Below are positions 34,145 through 42,684 of a stretch of DNA of 64,000 nucleotides, piece after piece (position 1 is the stretch's first letter; each line of letters starts with the position of its first letter). Made by a program: the position numbers and the translations under genes. A model generated the notes under the pieces. The model made no database searches. It was not told the DNA's origin and saw nothing but the letters and a program-made list of their open reading frames with translations. The stretch spans positions 1 through 64,000 of the forward strand of contig PLNW01000093.1 in assembly GCA_003142855.1 (NCBI GenBank). Reading direction: 5' to 3'. This stretch comes from Myxococcales bacterium (lineage in GTDB: Bacteria > Myxococcota_A > Polyangia > Fen-1088).

Positions 34145-34440
34145 AGTCGCTGGTTCTTGTCCTGTTCGCCGTCTCCCTTTTCGCCGGCTGCGCCTCGCTC
34201 AGACCCGAGGGATCGGTGGTGTTCCGAGTCGAATGCAATGTGCCTGACGCCGCCGTGTTGCTCGACGGCGTGCTCATGGGACGCGCTTCGCAATGGGCAA
34301 AGCCGGATCGTTTCATTCGACCAGGCTTCTACCGGGTCGAGATTCGTCACCCGAACTACTACTCACACTTCGAGGAGATCACCGTGGCCGACGGCGGCTC
34401 GGCGCTGGTGAAGGCTGAGCTGCATCCGCTGCTGGAGTAG
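34141..34440 (+). CDS. Small PEGA-type lipoprotein, cassette gene 3
   Basis: The 99-residue protein has a lipobox (LFAGC, Cys near residue 17) and a single PEGA-like domain (VVFRVECNVPDAAVLLDGVLMGRA...FIRPGFYRVEIRHPNY). PEGA domains are surface beta-folds seen in many myxobacterial envelope proteins. It overlaps the preceding gene by ATGA. Its stop codon abuts the end of a 163-bp palindromic element. Confidence 0.8.
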   Translation: MKSLVLVLFAVSLFAGCASLRPEGSVVFRVECNVPDAAVLLDGVLMGRASQWAKPDRFIRPGFYRVEIRHPNYYSHFEEITVADGGSALVKAELHPLLE

Positions 34441-34603
34441 CTAGAGCACCGAACGGTTTGTCTCCCGTCGTGAAATCGCGGATTTGCGTCGCGTCCCTTC
34501 GTTGCTCGTCGGTCAAATACGTCTAGTATTCTCCCTCCTCGCGCCTCGGGCCGCTCGCAACTGCGCAATTTCACTCGGTCCGTCAAACCGCTCGGTGCTC
34601 TAG
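34441..34603. repeat. 163-bp palindromic (MITE/REP-like) element
   Basis: The termini CTAGAGCACCGA...TCGGTGCTCTAG form a 20-bp inverted repeat with one mismatch. Inside, GTGAAAT-type blocks (34470-34476 and its mirror) keep pairing at equal distances from the ends, and the centre is AATAC-GTCTA-GTATT (34516-34530). The whole element is thus one imperfect palindrome centred near 34522. It fills the gap between two convergent genes and supplies the stop codon of the ligase gene. It could be a small non-autonomous element or an extreme bidirectional terminator. Confidence 0.75.
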
Positions 34604-36066
34604 GCGAACTCCACCCGCGCCGGAACCTTGTGCGGGGCCAGGTGCTTGGCACAGTGGTCGATGAGCTGCTTGGGCGTGCAGGGACCATCGCGTTCCACCC
34701 GGGCGACCACGCGCGAGCGACCAACCTCGTCGTACTCCAAGCGAGCCTCGGCACTGCGTACGTTGGCGAAAGCCTCCAGGCAACCTTCAACCTCGCCTAG
34801 GGCCACACGCCGGCCCTCGACCTTGACCAGGTCATCTTCCCGACCGCAGAGGGTCAGCCGGCCATCGCGATCAAGGCTGCCGATATCCCCGGTTCGCAAC
34901 CAGCCGTCGTCGTGACAGCGACCGATGGGCACCTCGCTGCCGCGCACGCGCAGCGTGACCGCCGGGACAAAGGTGGACGAAACGCCCGCGCCGCGCACCC
35001 AGACCGACCCACGCAGGCCGGAAGGCATCTCGGTGCCTTGGCCATCGGCCACGCGAATCTCGACGCCCGCGAAAGGCAGGCCAACCGTGGCGGGATTTCG
35101 ACCTGTCAGATCGATGGCCACCGGACCCGTCTCCACGGACTGGTAGCAGGAGAGTAGGGGCACCTTGAATCGCTCACGGAAGGCCCGCGCCACGGCGGGG
35201 CTGAGCGGCTCGCCCGAGCTGATGCAGCGGATCTTGCGCGACCGGCACGGCTTGGCGGTCGGCATGCGCGCCATGGCGGCGAACAGGGTGGGCGTGGCAG
35301 TCACGACATCGGCACCTTGCTCGGCCAGCAACTTGGCCAGGCGGGCCACCACCAACTCGTCGTCGAGGACCAACCCGGCGCCTTGGGCCAACGCCACGCA
35401 AAGTCCGAGATCGAAGCCTTGACTGGTATGGAGTGCGGCAGCCGTGCTCACGCGGGTTGAGGCGTCGATGTCCAGCGTCGAAGCGAGAGCGGCGCCGATG
35501 CTTTCCAACTGGCGGCGTTCGCGTACCACACCCTTGGGATCACCGCCGGCGTCCAGGGTGAAGAGCACGACTTCGGGCACCGCGTGCAGCTTCAACGGCG
35601 TGCGCTCAAAGGTAGAACAGGTGAGCAGGGTCCCGGAAATGCGGCGTCGGCTTTCGAGCACAGCGCGCGGTCGGTCGTGTTTCGCATCCGCGGGCGGCGC
35701 GCCTGCCGGGGCGGCAAAGGGAGTCAGGGCATTGGGCCGGTTAACCAGCGCCCGCAGGTGGGTCGCCGCGAAAACCATGTTGAGGTCTCGTCCACTGAGG
35801 GTCGGGTCGAGCGGCACCACGACAGCATCCAGCTTGGACAGGGCAAGGGACAGCACGACGAATTCCGGCACACTGCCCAGCATGAGGCCAACCCAATCGC
35901 CGGCCCCGACGCCGAAACCCTTCAGCTCGTTGGCGCGGCGATTGACCCGATGACGTAATCCATGCCACGAAAGGTAGGTGTCTCGGTAGATGAGGGCTTG
36001 ACCACCACCCAAAGTCCCCCGTCGCGCGCCTGCAGCGTTGTCAAGCCATTCGTACAGCAACGACAT
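34600..36066 (-). CDS. AMP-forming acyl-CoA ligase family protein, C-terminally truncated
   Basis: The 488-residue protein belongs to the ANL superfamily, which activates carboxylates as acyl-adenylates. Core motifs are present: YQSVETG (A5), [17 protein letters not shown] (A7), [14 protein letters not shown] (A8). The phosphate-binding A3 loop is degenerate ([12 protein letters not shown] instead of TSGTTGxPKG). The chain stops at [10 protein letters not shown], just before the A10 block (ELPRTxxGKxxR) that carries the catalytic lysine. The stop codon lies in the terminal repeat of the palindromic element. It may be a decaying gene or a non-catalytic binder. Confidence 0.8.
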   Translation of the reverse strand: MSLLYEWLDNAAGARRGTLGGGQALIYRDTYLSWHGLRHRVNRRANELKGFGVGAGDWVGLMLGSVPEFVVLSLALSKLDAVVVPLDPTLSGRDLNMVFAATHLRALVNRPNALTPFAAPAGAPPADAKHDRPRAVLESRRRISGTLLTCSTFERTPLKLHAVPEVVLFTLDAGGDPKGVVRERRQLESIGAALASTLDIDASTRVSTAAALHTSQGFDLGLCVALAQGAGLVLDDELVVARLAKLLAEQGADVVTATPTLFAAMARMPTAKPCRSRKIRCISSGEPLSPAVARAFRERFKVPLLSCYQSVETGPVAIDLTGRNPATVGLPFAGVEIRVADGQGTEMPSGLRGSVWVRGAGVSSTFVPAVTLRVRGSEVPIGRCHDDGWLRTGDIGSLDRDGRLTLCGREDDLVKVEGRRVALGEVEGCLEAFANVRSAEARLEYDEVGRSRVVARVERDGPCTPKQLIDHCAKHLAPHKVPARVEFA

Positions 36067-36093
36067 GCATGCACCCAGGACGAAGCAGAGACT

Positions 36094-36122
36094 AGTGTAC
36101 TCGTCGCGTCCGTCGGAAACAA
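36094..36122 (-). promoter_or_regulatory. Possible promoter of the AMP-ligase gene
   Basis: On the minus strand TTGTTT (36122-36117), a 17-nt spacer and TACACT (36099-36094) precede the ATG by about 27 nt. Only the -10 is a good match. Confidence 0.3.
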
Positions 36123-36307
36123 TGCTTGCAGCGTCGGGTTTATGGTCAGTTCGGCCAGAGCACCGGCCTCAAGGTCGGCCACAATGCGGCCAGCGCGGAT
36201 CGTTGCGGTTTCGAGGGAAGAATTCGTTCGACGTGCAAAGGACGCATGACCACACGGGCCCACATGTAGGGCATGTGTGTCAAAAAAACCTGACGACATC
36301 ATGCATC

Positions 36308-36336
36308 TTTACCAGGTGGCGGTCCTGGCCTAACCT
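36308..36336 (+). promoter_or_regulatory. Possible promoter of the FHA-GGDEF gene
   Basis: TTTACC (36308-36313), a 17-nt spacer and TAACCT (36331-36336) end 10 nt before the GTG at 36347. The arrangement again predicts almost no leader. Confidence 0.35.
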
Positions 36337-36346
36337 GGGTTTTCAC

Positions 36347-37270
36347 GTGCCACGGGTTCCGCCTAAACCAACCGACCGCCTGGTAGACTCCGATCGCGTT
36401 CGGGCGAAAACGGTCGTCACCAGTATCAACAAGATAGCTGAGCAAGCGCCCATCAAGGAGGCGTGCCTGGTGGTCATCTACGGGTCTGATCTGGGCCGCA
36501 AGTACAACCTGGAAGCGCCGGCGTTGGTGGTTGGGCGCTCGTCCAAGTCCGACGTTCAGATCGATCAGGAATCGGTGTCGCGCGCGCATTCCAAGATCGT
36601 GAACAGCGGACGCGCCATCCGGATTCGCGATCTGGGATCGACCAACGGCACCTACGTCAACGACGAGCTCATTGATGAACGCACGCTCGAGGACGGCGAT
36701 TTCATCAAGATCGGCCGCACGATTTTCAAGTTCCTTTCCGGCGGCAACATCGAGCGCGCCTACCACGAAGAGATCTACCGGCTCACCACCGTCGACGGCC
36801 TGACACAGATTTTCAACAAGCGGTATTTCCAGGAATGCATCGAGCGCGAAATTGCACGCGCGCTCCGCTATCGGCGCGAGTTGTCCCTGGTCATGTTCGA
36901 CATCGACCACTTCAAACAGGTCAACGACACCCACGGGCATTTGGCTGGTGATTCGGTGCTCAAGGCGCTGGCAGCGACGGTGAAGAACAAGATCCGGCGT
37001 GAGGATCTGTTCGCGCGCTACGGCGGTGAGGAATTCGCCATCGTGCTGCCGGAGATCGACGGCCACAACGCACATCAGTTTGCGGAAAAGATCAGGCGCA
37101 TCGTCGAGGCCACGGACTTTCGCTTCGAGAGTGTCAAGATTGACGTTACGATTTCCCTAGGCGTCGCAGTTCTGGACCAGCAAACCACAGACGCGGCGGG
37201 GCTGATCAAGCACGCGGACGAGCGCCTCTATGAGGCCAAGAACGCCGGGCGCAACTGCGTGCGCGGATAG
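36347..37270 (+). CDS. FHA-domain diguanylate cyclase
   Basis: The 307-residue protein has an FHA domain (about 45-120; [14 protein letters not shown]...SRAHSKI...[11 protein letters not shown]) that reads phosphothreonine, followed by a GGDEF domain that makes cyclic di-GMP from GTP. The active site is intact (RYGGEEF) and an RxxD product-inhibition site (RRED) sits exactly five residues before it. The protein is cytosolic. The start is uncertain: GTG 36347 is the last in-frame common start before homology begins at [10 protein letters not shown], and it has no Shine-Dalgarno. It likely links a Ser/Thr kinase to c-di-GMP; the partner kinase is not in the window, apart from the pseudokinase. 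Confidence 0.85.
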   Translation: MPRVPPKPTDRLVDSDRVRAKTVVTSINKIAEQAPIKEACLVVIYGSDLGRKYNLEAPALVVGRSSKSDVQIDQESVSRAHSKIVNSGRAIRIRDLGSTNGTYVNDELIDERTLEDGDFIKIGRTIFKFLSGGNIERAYHEEIYRLTTVDGLTQIFNKRYFQECIEREIARALRYRRELSLVMFDIDHFKQVNDTHGHLAGDSVLKALAATVKNKIRREDLFARYGGEEFAIVLPEIDGHNAHQFAEKIRRIVEATDFRFESVKIDVTISLGVAVLDQQTTDAAGLIKHADERLYEAKNAGRNCVRG

Positions 37271-37282
37271 AGAAAGAAGATT

Positions 37283-38158
37283 TCACCAGCCCCCGTACAA
37301 GATCGACATGATGGCCACGGCGTAGCCCAGCAGGTTGATGAGGAAGGGCGCGTCGCGCAGCATGGAGTCGGTGGGGCTTTCGCTGTCCACTTTGCCCTGG
37401 ACAATCCAGATGAAGCGCAGCACGCCGAACACCACGAAGGGCACGGTGAGCGCCAGGCGGCGTGTGCCAAAGAAGGTCAGGGCGTGGGGCGACTGGGTGT
37501 ACAGGACGTAGGACAGGATGGTCAGCACCGCAAGCAAGTAGAGGAGCACGCGCAGCACGTTGGGTGGGTAGCGGTCGAGCACCAGACGCTGGGTGCCGCC
37601 CTTGCTTCCCGCCACGCGCAGCTCATGGGCGCGTTTGCCGAAACCCAGGAACGCCGCCAGCAGCAAGGTGCACAGCAACACCCAGCCCGAGGGATCCACC
37701 GAGATGGCACAGGCGCCTCCCAGCACACGCAGGAGAAAGCCCGCGCTGATGCACGCCACGTCCACGAACGGCACGTGCTTCAGCCAGAAGGAGTAGGCGA
37801 CGTTCTGCACCAGATAGCCGGCGGCGATGGCCGCCAGGAGGGGGGTAATCAGGTAACTGCCGCCCAGTCCGACCAAGGCCAGAATCGCCGCGAGCGCCCA
37901 TGCGTTCCTCACCGACAGGGCGCCCGAGGCGATGGGACGCAAGCGCTTCAAGGGATGGGCGCGGTCCTTGTCCACGTCGACGATATCGTTGAACACGTAC
38001 ACCGCGCTCGACAGCAGGCAGAAGCAGGCCACGGCCAGAAGCGCCGAAAGCACGGCGTGCGGGTCGTCGACCCGGCGGGCGAACACCAACGGCCCCAGCA
38101 CGAAGAGGTTCTTGACCCACTGATGAAAGCGGAGGGATTTGAGGACGGCGAGGACCAT
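37283..38158 (-). CDS. UbiA-family phosphoribosyl/prenyl transferase (DPPR synthase-like)
   Basis: The 291-residue protein has about eight transmembrane helices and the UbiA-family aspartate motif in FNDIVDVDKDRAHPLKRLRPIASG. That exact form resembles decaprenyl-phosphate phosphoribosyltransferase (Rv3806c type), which transfers 5-phosphoribose from PRPP to a polyprenyl phosphate for arabinofuranose donor synthesis. A second acidic motif (KRAHELRVAGSKGG) follows the fifth helix. The epimerase partners are not in the window, so the substrate is inferred. The gene converges with the diguanylate cyclase gene 12 bp away. Confidence 0.8.
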   Translation of the reverse strand: MVLAVLKSLRFHQWVKNLFVLGPLVFARRVDDPHAVLSALLAVACFCLLSSAVYVFNDIVDVDKDRAHPLKRLRPIASGALSVRNAWALAAILALVGLGGSYLITPLLAAIAAGYLVQNVAYSFWLKHVPFVDVACISAGFLLRVLGGACAISVDPSGWVLLCTLLLAAFLGFGKRAHELRVAGSKGGTQRLVLDRYPPNVLRVLLYLLAVLTILSYVLYTQSPHALTFFGTRRLALTVPFVVFGVLRFIWIVQGKVDSESPTDSMLRDAPFLINLLGYAVAIMSILYGGW

Positions 38159-38254
38159 GGGGTAGGGGGAGCGAAGTGTAGCGCGAAGTGATCGAAGGTC
38201 TATGCTCTCGGGCCACACTAGCCTATTCTTGGCACTTCCCGCGAGAGGGACCTG

Positions 38255-38899
38255 ATGCCCCAGCATGACACCGATCACAGCCCCGACAGCCTGAAGCCGT
38301 CGGCCCTGGCCGGCCTGACCGACGAGGTACTGGTGGGGCGCGCCCGCAACAAGGACGTCGCCGCCTTCGAGGAACTCTTGGGCCGCTACGAAGACAAGCT
38401 CTACCGCTTGGCCATGCGCTTCGTCCGCAACGAGAACGACGCACAGGAAATCCTGCAGGACGTGTTTCTCTCGGCGTGGCGCAACCTGCCGGGCTTCGAG
38501 GGTCGGGCGCAGTTCGGAAGCTGGATGTATCGCGTGACCGTGAATGCGGCGCTCATGTTCCTGCGCGCGCGCAACCGACATCCCGAGGTCATGCTGGACG
38601 ACATCGAACCCGGCACCTTGCACAAGGTGGCGGAACAGTCGGTGCATGGCTCGTCGGAGGATTGGTCGCAACGGCCGGATGAGCAATTCCAGTCCGAAGA
38701 GTTGCGGCGCCACATTCAGACGGCGGTTGACGCTTTGCCCGACGGGCTGCGCACGGTCTTTCTGGTGCGCGACGTGGAAGGTCTTTCCACCGAGGAGACG
38801 GCCGATCTGCTCGGCCTGTCGCTGCCTGCGGTCAAGACACGCCTGCACCGCGCCCGCCTGGCCTTGCGTGAGGCCATCGGGCAGTACTTCGCGCCGTAG
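38255..38899 (+). CDS. ECF-family RNA polymerase sigma factor
   Basis: The 214-residue protein has region 2 (FEELLGRYEDKLYRLAMRFVRNENDAQEILQDVF, followed by WRNLPGFEGRAQFGSWMYRV) and region 4 (ALPDGLRTVFLVRDVEGLSTEETADLLGLSLPAVKTRLHRAR) typical of extracytoplasmic-function sigma factors. The N-terminus is longer than usual, and the linker between regions 2 and 4 is Ser/Gln-rich. No anti-sigma factor gene lies next to it. The ATG at 38255 is preceded by a GAGAGGG Shine-Dalgarno. A large DUF3857 gene follows 17 bp after its stop, likely in one operon. Confidence 0.92.
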   Translation: MPQHDTDHSPDSLKPSALAGLTDEVLVGRARNKDVAAFEELLGRYEDKLYRLAMRFVRNENDAQEILQDVFLSAWRNLPGFEGRAQFGSWMYRVTVNAALMFLRARNRHPEVMLDDIEPGTLHKVAEQSVHGSSEDWSQRPDEQFQSEELRRHIQTAVDALPDGLRTVFLVRDVEGLSTEETADLLGLSLPAVKTRLHRARLALREAIGQYFAP

Positions 38900-38916
38900 A
38901 GCCGCGCAAGGCTGTG

Positions 38917-41900
38917 ATGAACATGACGTTTGTCCGGCGGTCGATCTGCGCCGTGGTCCTGCTGGCCGCCGGGCACAATCTGGTGGCGGAGCCCAGTGCG
39001 CGTGCTGACGCCTACCAAGATCGATTCGAGGCTGAAGGCATGGCCCTTCTGGCCCGCACAGCGACGCCTGAGGCGGTGGCGCCGCTGGCTGCTCTCGTGC
39101 GCATGGACGCGATGTTGAGTCCAGGGCGGCTGGCAGCCGTGCTGCGCGAGTTTGTCGAGAGAAAAGATGCGACCAGAGCGGATCCTCTGGTGGCAGCCCA
39201 GGCGTTGTACTTGCTTTCGCTGGAGGACGATCATGCCGGCCAGCACGAGCAGGCGGACGCGCGCCGGCGGGGCTTGGGCTTGCTGCGCGACTTCTGGGTG
39301 CTGGGGCCTTTCGATGCCCAGGGGCGCAGCGGACTGGAGCGCATCTATCCGGCCGAGCTGGCTTTGCCCGATCCGCGCGGCGGTCCGTGCTATTCGGGCA
39401 AGACCCACGAAGTCTGCTGGCGCCGAACGTCTCCCGAGGTGGCGCGCCAGGGGGCGGTCGTGCTCGGCGCCCTTTTGCGTCCGGACAACGATGCCGTTGC
39501 GTACCTGCTGGCGTATGTGCACAGCGATCGGGCACGCTGGGCGGCTTTGCGTCTGGGCTCGCCTGGTCCGTTCAAGGCATGGCTCAACGGTCGCCCGGTC
39601 ATGAGTCGGGATGTGGTGCGGTCGGCTGCGCTTGATCAGGATTCGGCGGCCCTCTGGCTTCCGCGCGGCAAGAGTGTGCTGCTGGTGAAGACGGTCGTGA
39701 CCACGGGCACTTGGCAGATGTTCGTGCGCCTGACCGACCCGCAAGGGGCGGCTCTGCCTGGGGTGACGGCAAACGCAGAGGCACCTGCCGCCGGCGTGGC
39801 AGCCTTCGCGCCACCGGCTCACCCAGTAATCGTGCATGATCTGAAGGAGATCTTGCGCCGTCGCGCCGAGCACGCCCCGGCCGCCGAGGCGGCTTCGCGT
39901 TGGCTGGACTTCGCGCGCACGCTCGATCTCTTGCGCAGCGAAGACAACGAGAGCAAGGCCGCTGAGGAGGCGGCGGGCAAGGCGGCGCGCGCAGAGTCGG
40001 CGTCTCCGGCGACCCGCCTCGCGGCGCTTGTGCTGGTGGGCCAGGTCGCCCGTGAAGAGGACGACGCGCGACAGGCATGGGAGCGGGCGTTGGTGCTGGT
40101 ACCTGGGCCGAGCGAGCGGGCGTTGTTGCTTGCCGAGCTTGGTGAGCTGGCGCAACGGCAACACCGTCCCGAGGCGGCGCTTCAGCGCTGGCACGAAGCG
40201 GCCGTAGCCGACCCGACCTCAGTTCCGGCTCAGCTCGATCTGGCGGGTGCGGAGCGCGAAACGGGTCTCTACGCGGCAGCCTTGCTTCGCCTCGACGCAC
40301 TTCCGGCTGCGGCTCGCACTGTCCCGGCTGTGCTCGTAGCGCACGCACGCACGCTTGAGGCCCTGGGGCGCTTGGCTGCCGCCGAGACGGATTGGCGGAA
40401 TTTGTGGGATACGCGGCGCTCCGATGCGGAATTCTTGCGAGACTTGGCCGGAGCCGCGCGCCGTCGCGGGGATGAGGGCCAGGCGGCGCTGCGCTACGGT
40501 GAAGCGGCAAGTTGGCGGCCCGACCTGCATTTCCTGACCATCGAGCAGGCCCGCATGCTTGAAGGAGCGGGGCAAGGCAACGAGGCCGAGGCGGTGTTGC
40601 GCAAGGCCTTGCAGCGCTTGCCCGACGAGCCTCGGCTGCACGAGGAGTTGGGTCGCCTGCTGGTGCGACTGGGGCGTACGCAGGAAGCGGCGGCGAGTTT
40701 GCGCCAATCGCTGCGCCTGCGACCGCAGCAACCGGCGCTGCGGCGCTACGCTGAGTCGTTGGCGGCGGCTTCCGATGGGGCCCACCGTCCGGCTGGCGTC
40801 GAGGATTTGGTTCGGACTTTTGCCGCCGACGGCGCGACGTTGAGCCGGGCGGCGTTGCTTGTGCCGGTGGTTGCGACGGATGGCGATCCGGCGGTTGTTC
40901 TGCTCGACCGCCACGTCACGCGGGTACACGCGAATGGTTTGGCCGACACATTCGTCCAGCGCATCGTTCACCTGCGTACCGACCGTGGGGCGCGTGATAA
41001 TCAGGAGGTGCTGGTGCGCTACCTGCCCGGCGAGCAGGAAGTGGAGATCCGCGAGGCGCGCATCTTTCGGCGCACCGCCGCGGGCGAGATCGAGGTTTCC
41101 CAGGTGAGTGGGCGCGACGACCGCGATCTCTCCGAACCCTGGTATGGCCTGTACTACGACGCGCGTGCTGAGGTGGTGACCTTCGAGAACCTGCGGGCTG
41201 GCGACGTGATCGAGGTGCAATACACGGTCGCCGATGTCTCCTACCAGAACGACATGGCGGACACATTCGGCGAGTTGACCGTGATCGGCGATGTGTTGCC
41301 CAAGCGGAGTTGGGACTACACACTCATCGCGCCGGCCCAGCGATCCTTCTACTTCAACCAGCCGCGTTTGCCGGGGCTGAGCCGTCAGGTGGAACGCCAA
41401 GGCGACGACGTGGTCTATCGCTGGGCCGCCAGCAATGTGGCTCGCGTCGACATCGAGCCTGCCATGCCTGGGCTCACCGAGGTCGCGCCCTACCTGCACA
41501 TCAGCACCTACCAGAGCTGGCAAGAGGTGGGCCGGTGGTACTGGAACTTGGTGCTGGACCAGTTGCAGAGTGACTCAACCATCAAACAGGTGGCGGCCCA
41601 GGTTACCGCCGGGCTGCACGGCGACGCGGACAAGGTGCGGGCGTTGCACCGGTTCGTGATCGAGAAGACGCGCTACGTGGGGCTGGAGTTCGGCATCCAC
41701 GGGTACAAGCCCTATCCGGTCAGTCAGGTGCTGCTGCGTCGGTTTGGCGATTGCAAAGACAAGGCCCTGCTGCTCGTGGCGTTGCTGCGCGAACAGGGCA
41801 TCGAGTCCGAGCTGGTCTTGCTGCGATCGCGCCGGGCTGGCCTGGTGGACAGCCAGCCGGCTTCGCTGGCCATCTTCGACCACGCCATCACCTATGTCCC

Positions 41901-42684
41901 GCGGCTTGATCTGTATCTCGACAGCACCGCGGAGTTTGCCGGCATGTCCGAGTTGCCCAGCCAGGACCAGGGGGTCATGGTCTTGCGCGTGGGTTGGGGC
42001 AAAACCACGCTGGCGCGGACCCCGGTGCTGCCCGCTTCGGCCAACCGCGCTGTGCGTGTCTGGAAAGTCGCGCTGGCCGCCGACGGTAGCGCACGGGTCG
42101 ACGAGACGGTGACCGTCAAGGGACAGGCGGCGCAGGAATGGCGCGCGCACTACCAGACGCCGGGTGAACGGCGCGAGCGCTACGCCAAGGTGTGGAACAG
42201 CCGCCACACAGGCGCGCAGCTTGAGGCGGTGGACATGGCCGGCGTGGAGGATCGCAACCAGCCGGTTGTGGTGCGGGCACGGGCCCTGGTCCCACACATG
42301 GCCGAACGCAGCCAGCGGGGCGAGTTTCATCTGCCTTCCAGCTCGCGTGAAACCGATTTGACCCAGACTTATGCGCGCCTGGGCACGCGCCGGTGGCCGT
42401 TGGTACTCGGATTTCCCTGGCAACATGAGGAGGAACTCGAGTACCGCCTGCCCGACGGGTTCCGCCTGCTGCGCGCGCCGACGGCGCGCAAACTGCAGTG
42501 CGCTTTCGCGAGCTTCGACCTCGACATGTCCTTCGACGGTCGCACCCTCAAGGTGCGCTCGCGGCTCTCCGTGGAACGAGATCGGATTGCAGCCAGCGAA
42601 TATGGAGAGTTTCGTGCCTTCTTGCGCGACGTCGACATCCTGCTGGGCGAGCCGATCGTGATCGCAGGGGAGAACACGCAATGA
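38917..42684 (+). CDS. Exported TPR + DUF3857 + transglutaminase-like protein
   Basis: The 1255-residue protein has a signal peptide, a beta-rich carbohydrate-binding-like segment (about 120-260), TPR repeats (about 370-600), a DUF3857 domain (about 650-830), and a transglutaminase-like domain with the catalytic motif FGDCKDKALLLVALLR (Cys near residue 946) followed by a His region (LAIFDHAITYV). A C-terminal DUF2569-like beta domain closes the chain. Catalytic residues are intact, so it may act as a peptidase or cross-linker in the periplasm. ATG 38917 has an AAGG five bases upstream; GTG 38914 is adjacent. It is coupled to the next gene by ATGA. Confidence 0.85.
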   Translation: MNMTFVRRSICAVVLLAAGHNLVAEPSARADAYQDRFEAEGMALLARTATPEAVAPLAALVRMDAMLSPGRLAAVLREFVERKDATRADPLVAAQALYLLSLEDDHAGQHEQADARRRGLGLLRDFWVLGPFDAQGRSGLERIYPAELALPDPRGGPCYSGKTHEVCWRRTSPEVARQGAVVLGALLRPDNDAVAYLLAYVHSDRARWAALRLGSPGPFKAWLNGRPVMSRDVVRSAALDQDSAALWLPRGKSVLLVKTVVTTGTWQMFVRLTDPQGAALPGVTANAEAPAAGVAAFAPPAHPVIVHDLKEILRRRAEHAPAAEAASRWLDFARTLDLLRSEDNESKAAEEAAGKAARAESASPATRLAALVLVGQVAREEDDARQAWERALVLVPGPSERALLLAELGELAQRQHRPEAALQRWHEAAVADPTSVPAQLDLAGAERETGLYAAALLRLDALPAAARTVPAVLVAHARTLEALGRLAAAETDWRNLWDTRRSDAEFLRDLAGAARRRGDEGQAALRYGEAASWRPDLHFLTIEQARMLEGAGQGNEAEAVLRKALQRLPDEPRLHEELGRLLVRLGRTQEAAASLRQSLRLRPQQPALRRYAESLAAASDGAHRPAGVEDLVRTFAADGATLSRAALLVPVVATDGDPAVVLLDRHVTRVHANGLADTFVQRIVHLRTDRGARDNQEVLVRYLPGEQEVEIREARIFRRTAAGEIEVSQVSGRDDRDLSEPWYGLYYDARAEVVTFENLRAGDVIEVQYTVADVSYQNDMADTFGELTVIGDVLPKRSWDYTLIAPAQRSFYFNQPRLPGLSRQVERQGDDVVYRWAASNVARVDIEPAMPGLTEVAPYLHISTYQSWQEVGRWYWNLVLDQLQSDSTIKQVAAQVTAGLHGDADKVRALHRFVIEKTRYVGLEFGIHGYKPYPVSQVLLRRFGDCKDKALLLVALLREQGIESELVLLRSRRAGLVDSQPASLAIFDHAITYVPRLDLYLDSTAEFAGMSELPSQDQGVMVLRVGWGKTTLARTPVLPASANRAVRVWKVALAADGSARVDETVTVKGQAAQEWRAHYQTPGERRERYAKVWNSRHTGAQLEAVDMAGVEDRNQPVVVRARALVPHMAERSQRGEFHLPSSSRETDLTQTYARLGTRRWPLVLGFPWQHEEELEYRLPDGFRLLRAPTARKLQCAFASFDLDMSFDGRTLKVRSRLSVERDRIAASEYGEFRAFLRDVDILLGEPIVIAGENTQ

